The notes below the pieces were generated by a model. That model worked only from the letters and a program-made list of their open reading frames with translations. It was not told the origin of the DNA and did not search any database. A program made the translations under genes and the position numbers. From the NCBI GenBank assembly GCA_017307275.1, contig JAFKFK010000008.1, positions 343,451 through 407,450 of the forward strand: a stretch of 64,000 nucleotides of DNA. Reading direction: 5' to 3'. Positions 24,051 to 33,523 of this stretch are shown in pieces. Each line of letters starts with the position of its first letter. Positions within the stretch are counted from its first letter, which is position 1. This stretch comes from Alphaproteobacteria bacterium. Lineage in GTDB: Bacteria; Pseudomonadota; Alphaproteobacteria; Reyranellales; Reyranellaceae.

Positions 24051-26440
24051 CTCCGCAAGACGATGTGACCCGCGTCGCAGACCCGGCCGCGGCCCCCAAG
24101 CCTGTGTCCACGCCGCTGCCGGCCGACGCCATGATCGTCGTGCCGGTGCGCGACCTCGTGCTGTTCCCCGAACTCGTGTTCCCGGTGAGCGTCGCACGGC
24201 CGTCGTCGGTCGCGGCCATCCAGCAGGCTGTGCGCGAACAGCGCCAGATCGTACTGGTGTTGCAGCGCGATCCTCAGAAGGAAGAGATCGTGCCCACCGA
24301 CCTGCATCAGGTCGGCACGGTGGCCAACGTCCTGCGCTATGTGACGACTCCTGACGGCAACCACCACATCGTCTGCCAGGGCGTGCAACGCTTCCGCACC
24401 ACCGACTTCGTCGATGGCCATCCCTTCCTGATGGCGCGCGGCCTGCATCTTGCCGAACCGACCACGACCGGGCCGGAAGTGGAGGCGCGCTTCCTCGTCC
24501 TGAAGCAGCAACTCAACGAAGTGCTCGACCTGCTGCCGCAGGTGCCGCAGGAACTGCGCCAGACGGTCGAAGCCACGACATCGGCCGGTACCCTGGCCGA
24601 TCTCGCGGCCTCCTATCTCGACTCCAAGCCGGCCGAGAAGCAGGAAGTGCTGGAGGCGGTCGATCTCGTGCCGCGCCTCGACAAGGTCACGCAGCTTCTC
24701 GCCAAGCGCCTCGAAGTGATGCGCATTTCGAGCGAGATCGGACGCCAGACCAAGAGCTCGCTCGATGCCCGCCAGCGCGAGATCGTGCTGCGCGAGCAGA
24801 TGGCCGCGATCCAGCGCGAGCTGGGCGAGGACGACTCCGGCAAGCAGGCCATCGCCGATCTCGACAAGGCGATCACCGACGCCAAGATGCCGCCGGAAGC
24901 GGAAACGGCTGCGCGGAAGGAGCTGCGCCGCCTGCAGCGCACGCCCGAAGCGTCGGCCGAACACGGCATGATCCGCACCTACCTCGACACGTTGATCGAG
25001 CTGCCTTGGGCGCTGCCCGAGACGCAGCCGATCGACATTACCGAGGCGCGGCGTGTGCTCGACCACGACCATTACGGTCTGGAGAAGATCAAGAAGCGGA
25101 TCGTCGAGTATCTCGCCGTGCGCAAGCTGGCGCCCGAGGGCAAGGCGCCGATCCTGTGCTTCGTCGGCCCACCCGGCGTCGGCAAGACCTCGCTCGGCCA
25201 GTCGATCGCCCGCGCCATGGGCCGCAAGTTCTCCCGCGTGAGCCTGGGCGGCGTGCACGATGAAGCGGAAATCCGCGGCCATCGCCGGACCTACATCGGC
25301 GCCCTGCCGGGCACGATCATCCAGGCCGTGCGCAAGGCGGGCTCGCGCGATTGCGTGATGATGCTGGACGAGATCGACAAGATGGGCAGCGGCGTCCATG
25401 GCGATCCCTCGGCGGCGATGCTCGAAGTTCTCGACCCCGAGCAGAACGGCACGTTCCGCGACAACTATCTCGACGTGCCGTTCGATCTCAGCCGCGTCGT
25501 CTTCATCGCGACCGCCAACATGCTGGAGACGATCCCCGGCCCGTTGCGTGACCGCATGGAGATCATCTCTCTCACCGGCTACACCGCCGGTGAAAAGCTC
25601 GAGATCGCCAAGCGCTACCTCGTGCGCCGCCAGCTCGAAGCCAACGGCCTGACGGCCGAGCAGGCCGGCATCGACGACGACGCGCTGCGGCTGATCATCG
25701 ACAGCTACACGCGCGAAGCCGGTGTCCGCTGGCTCGAACGCGAGATCGGCCGTGCCTTGCGCCATGTCGCGGTCGAAGTGGCCGAAGGGAAAACGACCAA
25801 GGCACAGATCGGCACCGCCGACATCGAGAAGTTGCTGGGGCCCGTGCGCTTCGAGAACGAAGTCGCCATGCGCACCAGCGTGCCAGGCGTGGCCACGGGT
25901 CTCGCCTGGACGCCGGTCGGCGGCGACATCCTGTTCATCGAGGCGACGCGTTCGCCCGGCGGTGGCCGGCTGATCCTGACCGGGCAGCTCGGCGAGGTGA
26001 TGCGCGAGAGCGCCCAGGCCGCACTCAGCCTGATCAAGAACAAGGCGGCCGCGATCGGCATCGACCCGGCGTCGTTCGAGAAGACCGACATCCATGTCCA
26101 CGTGCCAGCCGGCGCCACGCCCAAGGACGGGCCGAGTGCGGGCGTGGCGATGTTCATGGCGCTGACCTCGCTGATGACCGGCCGCACCATCCGCAGTGAT
26201 ACGGCGATGACGGGCGAGATCAGCCTGCGCGGACTGGTGCTGCCGGTCGGCGGCATCAAGGAGAAAGTCGTCGCCGCCGCGGCCGCCGGCATCACCCGCG
26301 TGATGCTGCCGGCGCGCAACAGACGCGACTACGACGACATCCCCGAGGAAGTCCGCAAGACGCTCGAATTCATCTGGCTCGAGAAGGTCGAGGATGCGGT
26401 CGAACAGGCCCTGTCGCCGCCGGAACAGAAAGCCGCTTAG
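24047..26440 (+). CDS. lon: Lon protease (endopeptidase La)
   Basis: The 797-residue ATP-dependent protease has an N-terminal substrate domain (PVRDLVLFPELVFPVSV at about 32-48), the helical region, an AAA+ module with Walker A GPPGVGKTS near residue 375 and Walker B VMMLDEIDKM near 440, and the serine protease domain with catalytic Ser in DGPSAGVAMF (about 695) and Lys in GIKEKVVAAA (about 739). The order and length match bacterial Lon. Being coupled to an hsp20 gene instead of clpX suggests a second, stress-related Lon; whether another copy exists cannot be seen here. Confidence 0.96.
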   Translation: MTPQDDVTRVADPAAAPKPVSTPLPADAMIVVPVRDLVLFPELVFPVSVARPSSVAAIQQAVREQRQIVLVLQRDPQKEEIVPTDLHQVGTVANVLRYVTTPDGNHHIVCQGVQRFRTTDFVDGHPFLMARGLHLAEPTTTGPEVEARFLVLKQQLNEVLDLLPQVPQELRQTVEATTSAGTLADLAASYLDSKPAEKQEVLEAVDLVPRLDKVTQLLAKRLEVMRISSEIGRQTKSSLDARQREIVLREQMAAIQRELGEDDSGKQAIADLDKAITDAKMPPEAETAARKELRRLQRTPEASAEHGMIRTYLDTLIELPWALPETQPIDITEARRVLDHDHYGLEKIKKRIVEYLAVRKLAPEGKAPILCFVGPPGVGKTSLGQSIARAMGRKFSRVSLGGVHDEAEIRGHRRTYIGALPGTIIQAVRKAGSRDCVMMLDEIDKMGSGVHGDPSAAMLEVLDPEQNGTFRDNYLDVPFDLSRVVFIATANMLETIPGPLRDRMEIISLTGYTAGEKLEIAKRYLVRRQLEANGLTAEQAGIDDDALRLIIDSYTREAGVRWLEREIGRALRHVAVEVAEGKTTKAQIGTADIEKLLGPVRFENEVAMRTSVPGVATGLAWTPVGGDILFIEATRSPGGGRLILTGQLGEVMRESAQAALSLIKNKAAAIGIDPASFEKTDIHVHVPAGATPKDGPSAGVAMFMALTSLMTGRTIRSDTAMTGEISLRGLVLPVGGIKEKVVAAAAAGITRVMLPARNRRDYDDIPEEVRKTLEFIWLEKVEDAVEQALSPPEQKAA

Positions 26441-27885
26441 GCCATCGGCAGCGACAGCGGCGAGATCTCGTCGCCGGGCCGGTTTGCGTAATCGATCTTC
26501 ACCGAGTCGCGGAGCATGCGGGCCTGCGCCTCGGCCACACGCTCCATAGCGGCGGCGGGATCGAGATGAACCGGCGCACCCTCCTTCAGGACGATCTCGC
26601 CATCGACCAGGACGGTGCGCACGGCGCGATCAGCAGCATGGAAAACGAAGGAGCGCAGCGGATCGCGGGCCGGCTGCATCAGCGGGTGGTTGAGATCGAC
26701 CAGCACGATGTCGGCCGCCATGCCGGGGCCGAGCGCACCGATATCCTCGCGCCCCAGCGCTGCCGCCCCGCCAAAGGTCGCCGCTTCGAAGGCGCCCGCC
26801 GTGTCGAGGCTGCGGATGTCCTCGCTCATCAGGCGTCCGGCAACGATGGCGAGCCGCATCTCTTCGATCAGGTTGTGCGGGGCGCAATCGGTGCCGAGCC
26901 CGATGTTCACTCCATTGGCGCGATAGCGGCCGATATGGTCCATGGCGAGGCCGTAGCGCGCGAAAGGCTGCGGACAATGCGCGACTGAAGTACCCGCCTC
27001 GGCAATCAGGTCGAGATCCTTTCGAGTATGCCAGCCGATCTGTGGATGGTCGTCGAGCAGGATGCAGTGCGCCAGCACGGTGTCGTCCTTCAACAGCCCC
27101 TGCGAGGCCGCCCACTGAACCGGCGTCATGTTGTGGCGCCGGATCATCTCACGCACCTCGACCACCGACTGGCCGATATGGGTGGAGAAGCGCCGCCCTG
27201 AGTCGTCGGCATGCTTGCGGCCCGCCGCGAACAGCTCCGGCGTCACCGTGTCGATCTGTGCCGGGAACACCATGGCGTCGAGGCGGCGCGAATTGTGCGC
27301 CTCGGCATCGGCCATGACCTTCTTGGCCTTCTCGAACTGGGCGAGCCCACCGGCCTCGTCCCACTTCCAGGTCACGGTCTGCGGCGCTGCCATGCCCCAG
27401 CGCGCCGAGGCAAAAGTGGGTGCCGCATAGAAGCGCATGCCGCTTTGCGCCATCGTCTCCAGCCAGCCGTCGAAGGGCATGGTCACGTCGCAGGCAGTCG
27501 TGGTGCCCGCCCGCAGCATTTCACAGTAGGCGAGCGTCGCAGCCCCCTGCCGGCCGTCGTCGCCCAGCCGAAAGGCCTGCAGGCGCTCCATCAGACCGGT
27601 CATTTGCTGCTCGGGGACCCCGTGATCCTCACGCACGCCGCGATAGCCGGGTTCGGTCGAGGGATGGGAGTGGATGTTCACGAGGCCCGGCAGGGCCAGC
27701 ATGCCCGTGCCGTCGATCGTCACCTCGCCGGGACCGGAAGGCCGCGCTCCGGCCGGCGTGATCTCGACGATCCGCCCGTCCTTCAGATGCAAGTCGACGT
27801 CGCGTCGATAGACGTGCCGGCGGTGGGTGCCGTCACGGACCACAGCCCAGGGGATGTTCCGGATGGAATTCGGTCGGGAGCTCAT
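26437..27885 (-). CDS. Amidohydrolase family protein (TRZ/ATZ, cytosine-deaminase-like)
   Basis: The 482-residue metal-dependent hydrolase has NIHSHPS (the first metal-binding H-x-H), FSTHIGQSV (metal His), LAHCILLDD (catalytic His), and GLGTDCAPHNLIEEM (metal Asp). A C-terminal composite beta domain ends with ADIVLVDLNHPLM and VLVDGEIVLKEG. Members deaminate or hydrolyse cyclic amidines such as guanine, cytosine or s-triazines; substrate is not readable. The start at 27885 has GGAGGCGTGCAATCC upstream; frames extending to 28848 are not real. Its TAA and the lon TAG overlap by three bases (26437-26440). Confidence 0.91.
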   Translation of the reverse strand: MSSRPNSIRNIPWAVVRDGTHRRHVYRRDVDLHLKDGRIVEITPAGARPSGPGEVTIDGTGMLALPGLVNIHSHPSTEPGYRGVREDHGVPEQQMTGLMERLQAFRLGDDGRQGAATLAYCEMLRAGTTTACDVTMPFDGWLETMAQSGMRFYAAPTFASARWGMAAPQTVTWKWDEAGGLAQFEKAKKVMADAEAHNSRRLDAMVFPAQIDTVTPELFAAGRKHADDSGRRFSTHIGQSVVEVREMIRRHNMTPVQWAASQGLLKDDTVLAHCILLDDHPQIGWHTRKDLDLIAEAGTSVAHCPQPFARYGLAMDHIGRYRANGVNIGLGTDCAPHNLIEEMRLAIVAGRLMSEDIRSLDTAGAFEAATFGGAAALGREDIGALGPGMAADIVLVDLNHPLMQPARDPLRSFVFHAADRAVRTVLVDGEIVLKEGAPVHLDPAAAMERVAEAQARMLRDSVKIDYANRPGDEISPLSLPMA

Positions 27886-27990
27886 GGATTGCACGCCTCC
27901 GAGAAGCGGCGCCTTTTGGGGCACGCCTGTTGCATAGACCGCGCAATGGGACGATAGAATCGGAAAAAACAGAGAACAAGGAGGCAGGCT

Positions 27991-29553
27991 ATGCGGAGAG
28001 TGAAAGGTGCGCTCGCTGCTGCGGCGGCAGTGCTGTTCTCGGCCTCGGTAGAGGCGCAGACGCTCAAGGTCGTGATGCATTCGGACGTCAAGATCGTCGA
28101 TCCGATCTGGACGACTGCCTATATCGTGCGCAACCACGGCTACATGGTCTACGACACGCTGCTCGCGGTCGACGACAAGCTCGCCGTGAAGCCGCAGATG
28201 CTGGAGAGCTGGAAGGTGAGCGACGACAAGCTCACTTACACCTTTACCCTGCGCGACGGCCTGAAGTTCCATGATGGTGCAGCCGTCACGGCCGAAGACT
28301 GTATCGCGTCGATCAAGCGGTGGGCATCGCGCGACGCGATGGGCCAGAAGCTGATGAGCTATACGAAGGCGTTGACGGCCGTCGATCCCAAGACCTTTAC
28401 CCTGACGCTCAACGAACCCTACGGCCTCGTCATCGAATCGCTCGGCAAGCCGAGTTCGAACGTGCCCTTCATCATGCCCAAACGCGTCGCCGAGACGCCG
28501 GGCAACACGCAGATCACCGACTTCACCGGCTCCGGCCCCTTCGTGTTCCGCCGCGATCTGTGGCGGCCGGGCGAAAAGGCGGTCTACGACAAGTTCAAGG
28601 ACTACAAGCCGCGCGCCGAACCACCCTCGGCACTGTCGGGCGGCAAGAACGTCTATCTCGACAGGGTCGAGTGGGTGAACATTCCCGATCCACAGACGGC
28701 CGCCAATGCGCTGCTGACCGGCGAGATCGACATGATCGAGCAGCCGCTGATCGAGCTGCTGCCGATGTTCGAGAAGGACAAGAACATCGAGATCGTCGAC
28801 TACAATCCGCTGGGCAGCCAGTACAGCTTGCGCTTCAACGTGCTGCACAAGCCGTTCGACAACGCGCGAATTCGTCAGGCTGTGCTCTATGCGCTGAACC
28901 AGAAGGACTTCCTGCTCGCCGGCATCAACGACCCGAAATACTTCAAGGAGTGCAAGGCGCTCTTCATCTGCGGCACGCCTTACGCGACCGACAAGGGCTT
29001 CGAGGACAAGCTCACCTCGAACTTCGCCAAGTCGAAGGAGATCCTGAAGCAGGAAGGGTATGACGGCACGCCGGTGGTGTTGCTGTATGCCACCGACACC
29101 AACACCGGCCGCCTGACGCCGGTCGCGAAGTCCCTGCTGGAGCGCGGCGGCTTCGTCGTCGACATGCAGGCGATGGATTGGCAGACGGTGCTGTCACGCC
29201 GCTCGCGCAAGGAGCCGCTGAATGCCGGTGGCTGGAGCGGCTTCATGACCTCCTGGGTGTCGGCCGACTTGCTCGACCCCATCGTCTCAGCATTCGTGGG
29301 CGCTGCGTGCGACAAGGCCGCCATCGGCTGGCCGTGCGATGCCAAGCTCGAGGAATTGCGCGACGCCTTCGCCAAAACCACCGATCCCGCGAAGCGCAAG
29401 GAGTATGCCGAGGCCGTTCAGGTGCGCGAATCCGAGTACCCGACCTTCGCGCATCTCGGACAGTTCAACATTCCGACCGCCAAGCGTACGACCGTAACCG
29501 GCAACCTGACTTCGCCAGCGCCGGTCTTCTGGAACGTGCGGAAGAAGGAGTAG
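27991..29553 (+). CDS. ABC transporter substrate-binding protein, peptide/nickel type (SBP_bac_5)
   Basis: The 520-residue protein has a signal peptide (MRRVKGALAAAAAVLFSASVEAQ). The binding domain contains VDPIWTTAYIVRNHGYMVYDTL, WKVSDDKLTYTFTLRDGLKFHDG, ITDFTGSGPFVFRRDLWRPG, and IRQAVLYALNQKDFL, the usual SBP_bac_5 succession. It probably binds oligopeptides or a related ligand in the periplasm. AAGGAGGCAGGCT is its ribosome site. No dppBCDF-type genes follow; the neighbours are unrelated and on the other strand. It is therefore an orphan binding protein. Confidence 0.92.
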   Translation: MRRVKGALAAAAAVLFSASVEAQTLKVVMHSDVKIVDPIWTTAYIVRNHGYMVYDTLLAVDDKLAVKPQMLESWKVSDDKLTYTFTLRDGLKFHDGAAVTAEDCIASIKRWASRDAMGQKLMSYTKALTAVDPKTFTLTLNEPYGLVIESLGKPSSNVPFIMPKRVAETPGNTQITDFTGSGPFVFRRDLWRPGEKAVYDKFKDYKPRAEPPSALSGGKNVYLDRVEWVNIPDPQTAANALLTGEIDMIEQPLIELLPMFEKDKNIEIVDYNPLGSQYSLRFNVLHKPFDNARIRQAVLYALNQKDFLLAGINDPKYFKECKALFICGTPYATDKGFEDKLTSNFAKSKEILKQEGYDGTPVVLLYATDTNTGRLTPVAKSLLERGGFVVDMQAMDWQTVLSRRSRKEPLNAGGWSGFMTSWVSADLLDPIVSAFVGAACDKAAIGWPCDAKLEELRDAFAKTTDPAKRKEYAEAVQVRESEYPTFAHLGQFNIPTAKRTTVTGNLTSPAPVFWNVRKKE

Positions 29554-29568
29554 CGACGGCCCGTCGCG

Positions 29569-30411
29569 TCAGCCCAGTTCCAGGCTGGTCACGCCGAACA
29601 GGCCGGCATAGTTCACGTCGGGATCGGCCTCGGTGTACATGCGGGCCGTCTCGAACGACGGCTTGAGGCCCATGCCCTCGGCAAGCTTCACCGCCGCCTT
29701 GTTGCGATCGGGGACATCGATCGCGACCGCGACGGAGCCCGTCTTCTGTGCCAAGGCAGAGACGAGGCTGCCGGCGATTTCCGGCGTGGCCGCGAACAGC
29801 GGCCCCACGCGTGACGCCGCCGCCGAGCGACGCATCACGGCAAAGCCCGCCAGCTCACCATCACGCAGCGCGACCATGGCCGCCCGTTCCGGCAGCGAAA
29901 TCCACGAAGCCAGGAACGAATCCCGCGCCTCGGGGAAGAACACGCGGTCGTAAGCGGCAAGCTTGTCGAAGGCGACGCTGCGCGCATCGGCGAGCGTCAC
30001 GCCAGCCGGCGCGGGAATCGCAGGTGCAGCCCCTTCGTGACGGATGTTGTTCCAGGCAAGCCGAAAGCCCGATTTCTTGTAGTTCCCTTGCTGAGCCACA
30101 ACGCCGTCGAGGCCGACATTGCGCCCGGCGAGACGCGCCATGCCGGCACGCCAGACCTGGATGCCGTAGCCCTTTCCACGGATCACCGGTCGCGCGATGT
30201 AGAAGCCCAGGAAGCCGAAGCCTGCGCCGTACTTCACGACCGAGATGCAGGCCTGCGGTTCACCGTCGAGACGGCCGATCAGGAAGCCGCCGGGATCGGC
30301 GGCAAAGAAGGCATGCGCATCCGTCTTGCCAGGATTCCACCCCTCAGCGTCGGCCCATTGGGCCATACGCTGCACATCGTCGGCACTGCCGACCGCGATC
30401 TCGAAGCTCAT
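29569..30411 (-). CDS. GNAT family N-acetyltransferase (two-domain)
   Basis: The 280-residue protein has an N-terminal GNAT domain: MSFEIAVGSADDVQRMAQWADAEGW, GFLIGRLDGEPQACISVVKY, and the acetyl-CoA loop RPVIRGKGYGIQVWRAG. A C-terminal second half (about 130-280) resembles the acetyltransferase-18 type domain with RSVAFDKLAAYDRVFFPEARDSFL. The start at 30411 is used because the MSFEIAV segment is the natural N-terminus and the upstream frame runs into the flavin-enzyme gene. It is 10 nt behind that gene on the same strand, so cotranscribed. Substrate unknown. Confidence 0.88.
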   Translation of the reverse strand: MSFEIAVGSADDVQRMAQWADAEGWNPGKTDAHAFFAADPGGFLIGRLDGEPQACISVVKYGAGFGFLGFYIARPVIRGKGYGIQVWRAGMARLAGRNVGLDGVVAQQGNYKKSGFRLAWNNIRHEGAAPAIPAPAGVTLADARSVAFDKLAAYDRVFFPEARDSFLASWISLPERAAMVALRDGELAGFAVMRRSAAASRVGPLFAATPEIAGSLVSALAQKTGSVAVAIDVPDRNKAAVKLAEGMGLKPSFETARMYTEADPDVNYAGLFGVTSLELG

Positions 30412-30421
30412 ACTTACGAGA

Positions 30422-31771
30422 TTACTCTGCAGCTTTGGCTGTGGCTGCGAAAAAGCGGTTGTCAGGCCGGGGCAGGCCAAGATTCTCGCGCAGGGTCCGG
30501 CCCTCATATTCCTTGCGGAACAAGCCGCGGCGCTGCAGCTCCGGCACAACCTTGTCGACGAAGTCGTCGAGGCCGCCGGGCAGATAGGGGAACATCACGT
30601 TGAAGCCGTCGCAGGCTTCCCCCACCAGCCATTCCTCCATCTGGTCCGCGATCATCTGCGGCGTGCCCACCATACCCAGCCCGCCATAGCCGCCGAGGCG
30701 GCCGGCGATCTGGCGCACCGTCAGGTTCTCGCGCTTGCCCAGCTCGATGACCCGGTCGCGGCCACTCTTGCTGGCCTGGGTTTCGGGAATGTTGTCCGGC
30801 AGTAGCTTGTCGGGATCGAACTTGCGTGCATCGACGCCAAGCGCAATCGAGACGGCGGCAATGCCGCTGTCGTAGTTCACGAGACTGTCGAGCCGGGCGC
30901 GCTTCTCCTTCGCCTCGTCGAGCGAATCGCCCACGACCACGAAAGCGCCTGGCAGGATCTTGATGTGGTCGGGATTGCGTCCAACCCGTGCCGTGCGCGC
31001 CTTCACGTCGGCATAGAATTCCTGCGCACCATTCAGCGGTCCACCGGCGGCAAACACGACCTCGGCAGTTTCGGCTGCGAGCTGGCGGCCGGCATCGGAA
31101 GCGCCGGCCTGCACCACGACCGGCCAGCCCTGGACGGGCCGGGCGATGTTAAGCGGCCCGCGCACCTTCAGATACTTGCCCTTGTGATCCAGTACATGGA
31201 GCCGCGCCGGATCGAAGTAGATGCCGCTCTCCACGTCTCGGATGAAGGCGTCGTCGGCCCAGGAATCCCAGAGGCCCGTCACCACGTCGAAGAATTCGCG
31301 CGCGCGGGCATAACGCTCGGCATGGGGCATCTGATCGTCCATGCCGAAATTGAGCGCTGCGTCGGGATTGGAGGTCGTGACGAGGTTCCAGCCCGCCCGG
31401 CCCTCGCTGATATGATCGAGCGAGGCGAAGCGGCGGGCGATCGTATAGGCGGGCTCGAAGGTGGTGGAGGCCGTGGCGATCAGGCCGAGATGCTTGGTCG
31501 CCATGGCCAACGCCGGCAACAAGGTCAGCGGATCGAAGGATGTGACCGTGGCGCTCCTTTTCAGCGCCTCCATCGGCATGTTCAACACAGCCAGGTGATC
31601 GGCCATGAAGAAGGCGTCGAACTTGCCGCGCTCCAGGGTCTGGGCGTACTGCACCAAGGCCTTGAGGTTGAAGTTGGCGTCCGGTGTGCCGCCGGGATAG
31701 CGCCAGGCGGCGGTGTGGATACTGACCGGGCGCATGAAGGCGCCGAGGCGAAGCTGACGTTTCTGAGTCAT
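30422..31771 (-). CDS. LLM-class flavin-dependent monooxygenase (NtaA/SnaA/DszA family)
   Basis: The 449-residue TIM-barrel enzyme starts RQLRLGAFMRPVSIHTAAWRYPG. FDAFFMADHLAVLN, GLIATASTTFEPAYTIARRFASLDHISEGRAGWNLVTT and PVVVQAGASDAGRQLAAETAEVVFA are the family signatures of two-component FMNH2-dependent monooxygenases that oxidise sulfur compounds, nitrilotriacetate or pristinamycin intermediates. A flavin reductase is not adjacent. The start at 31771 has GGGAG just 2 nt away. It lies 82 nt downstream of the amidase and 10 nt upstream of the GNAT gene. Confidence 0.93.
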   Translation of the reverse strand: MTQKRQLRLGAFMRPVSIHTAAWRYPGGTPDANFNLKALVQYAQTLERGKFDAFFMADHLAVLNMPMEALKRSATVTSFDPLTLLPALAMATKHLGLIATASTTFEPAYTIARRFASLDHISEGRAGWNLVTTSNPDAALNFGMDDQMPHAERYARAREFFDVVTGLWDSWADDAFIRDVESGIYFDPARLHVLDHKGKYLKVRGPLNIARPVQGWPVVVQAGASDAGRQLAAETAEVVFAAGGPLNGAQEFYADVKARTARVGRNPDHIKILPGAFVVVGDSLDEAKEKRARLDSLVNYDSGIAAVSIALGVDARKFDPDKLLPDNIPETQASKSGRDRVIELGKRENLTVRQIAGRLGGYGGLGMVGTPQMIADQMEEWLVGEACDGFNVMFPYLPGGLDDFVDKVVPELQRRGLFRKEYEGRTLRENLGLPRPDNRFFAATAKAAE

Positions 31772-31853
31772 AACTCCCAATCTTGCCCCTGCCCGGCGGA
31801 CCGACAAGGTCCGCTCGGGCGACAAGAACTAATTCAACGAATTATTTCTCGAT

Positions 31854-33248
31854 TCAGACGATGGCAGGGTGCTTTTTGTCCGTCCCTGCCGCCCGCTCCC
31901 AGGCCCGCGCCACGGCGAACACAGTAGCCTCGTCGAAGTAGCGACCGACGAACTGCACGGAAACCGGCAGGCCGCCCGCCGACAGGCCGGCCATCATCGC
32001 CAGCGCCGGATGGCCCGTGACGTTGAACGGCGTACGCGCCTGGCGCGGATAGGTGCGCTCGACGTCGGCTGGCCGGTCGATGCGGCAAGCAGGATCCATC
32101 GAACTGGCGCAGAGCAGCACGTCGACCTCGCGCAAGGCCGCCTCGACTTCGGCGATCATCTCGAGTCGACGTCGGCTCGCCAGCACGTAGTCGCCCGAGC
32201 TCATGAAGGCACCGGCCATCAGACGACGCCGGGACAGCATGCCGTAATCCTCAGGCCGCTCGCTGAGCCAGGGCGCATGGATCGACCAGGCTTCGCTTTG
32301 CAGGATCACGCGATTGACCGCGCCGAACTCGCCGAGCGTCGGCAACTTGATCGTGTGCAGCTCCGCGCCTTCTGCTTCCAAGGTGCGCGCGACATGCTCC
32401 AGCCCGGCCGTGACCTCTGGATCGGCCGGCGTGTCGGTCTCGTGGAAATGCCGTACGAACCCTACGCGCAGGCCGCGCACGCTGCGCTCTAGACCCGACG
32501 CATAGTGGCCGCGCGTTGCTGCAGCACTGCCCGGATCGAGCGGATCGTGACCGGCGATCGCTTCCAGCATCAGCGCATTGTCGCCGACGGTCCGCGTCAT
32601 CGGCCCGATATGGTCGAGCGTGAAGGAGAGCGGGAAGACGCCCCGGCGCGAGACCAGGCCGTAGGTCGGCTTCAGCCCGACGATGCCGCAGCAGCTCGCG
32701 GGATTGCGCACGCTGCCGCCGGTGTCCGTGCCCAGCGCCATTGGAAAGAGGCCGGCCGCTACACCCGACCCCGATCCGGAGGACGAACCGCCGGGATGAT
32801 GATCGGTGTTCCAGGGATTGCGCGCCGGCGGCCAGGGTAGGTCGAAGCTCGGCCCGCCAATGGCGAACTCGTGCGTGGAAAGCTTGCCCAGCACGATGGC
32901 ACCGGCGCCGCGCAGCTTCTCCACGCAAACGGCATCGGCCGCAGCGACATTGTCTTCGAGAATCTTCGAATGGCAGGTGGTCGGCAGGCCAGCGACGTCG
33001 ATGATATCCTTGATGCCGACCGGCACGCCATGCAGCGGCCCGCGCAGACGGCCGGACACCACTTCGGCCTCGGCTGCCCTGGCGGCCTGCAGCGCCGCTT
33101 CGCCATCGACGCGGATGAACGCATTGAGCTTCGGGTCGAGCCGCTCGATACGATCGAGCAGCGCCTTGGTGAGATCGACAGGCGAAAGCTCGCGAGTCGC
33201 GATGGCGCGTGCAGCCGCGCCCACCGTCATCCAATGCAGATCGCTCAT
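31854..33248 (-). CDS. Amidase (amidase-signature family)
   Basis: The 464-residue serine hydrolase carries the GSSSGSGSG amidase signature at about residue 145-153, the catalytic Lys in GVPVGIKDII (about 80), and the cis-Ser/Ser pair in GTDTGGSVRNPASCCG. GLKPTYGLVSRRGVFPLSFTLDHIGPM is the conserved follow-on. It hydrolyses an amide bond, like GatA/AtzF or aryl amidases. Start 33248 is set by the ATGA overlap with the small upstream gene. Context (LLM monooxygenase and GNAT downstream) suggests xenobiotic amide use, but this is inference. Confidence 0.92.
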   Translation of the reverse strand: MSDLHWMTVGAAARAIATRELSPVDLTKALLDRIERLDPKLNAFIRVDGEAALQAARAAEAEVVSGRLRGPLHGVPVGIKDIIDVAGLPTTCHSKILEDNVAAADAVCVEKLRGAGAIVLGKLSTHEFAIGGPSFDLPWPPARNPWNTDHHPGGSSSGSGSGVAAGLFPMALGTDTGGSVRNPASCCGIVGLKPTYGLVSRRGVFPLSFTLDHIGPMTRTVGDNALMLEAIAGHDPLDPGSAAATRGHYASGLERSVRGLRVGFVRHFHETDTPADPEVTAGLEHVARTLEAEGAELHTIKLPTLGEFGAVNRVILQSEAWSIHAPWLSERPEDYGMLSRRRLMAGAFMSSGDYVLASRRRLEMIAEVEAALREVDVLLCASSMDPACRIDRPADVERTYPRQARTPFNVTGHPALAMMAGLSAGGLPVSVQFVGRYFDEATVFAVARAWERAAGTDKKHPAIV

Positions 33249-33427
33249 AGGCCGATCCCTGCCCGCATCGGCGGCCACGGTTCCGCTCTCGGATCAGCCG
33301 GCCGCTTGATCTTCTCCGCAACATCCGCGGCCTGTTTCGCGGAAGCCGTCACATCGTCGGGAAATTTCGCCAGCGCCTTGGCAAGGCCGGCACGGCGCGC
33401 CAGCAACTCGATCGTTTCCTTGTCCAC
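33245..33427 (-). CDS. Small protein coupled to an amidase (AtzG-like candidate)
   Basis: A 60-residue protein reads MDKETIELLARRAGLAKALA, has a central KFPDDVTASAKQAAD helix, and ends PRAEPWPPMRAGIGL. The start is a GTG at 33427 preceded by GGAGGAG and a 7-nt spacer, a strong translational signal. The stop overlaps the amidase ATG in ATGA. Small helical proteins coupled to amidases (AtzG, GatC) act as stabilising subunits; the residue pattern here only loosely resembles AtzG, so the family is uncertain. Confidence 0.8.
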   Translation of the reverse strand: MDKETIELLARRAGLAKALAKFPDDVTASAKQAADVAEKIKRPADPRAEPWPPMRAGIGL

Positions 33428-33523
33428 CTGATCACTCCTCCGGATAGCGCGAGGTCAGCATGAGTCGTGCCAGCCGTCCATCCGTGCCATACAACGCCCG
33501 ATCGATAGCTTAGGGGGAACAGC

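Noticed and set aside
23966..26101. A 711-codon minus-strand frame opposite lon
   Set aside because: Mirror frame of lon with biased composition; no ribosome site and no domain.
27886..28848. N-terminal extension of the amidohydrolase by 321 codons
   Set aside because: It overlaps the divergent binding-protein gene, and the proper start at 27885 has a Shine-Dalgarno and the natural N-terminus.
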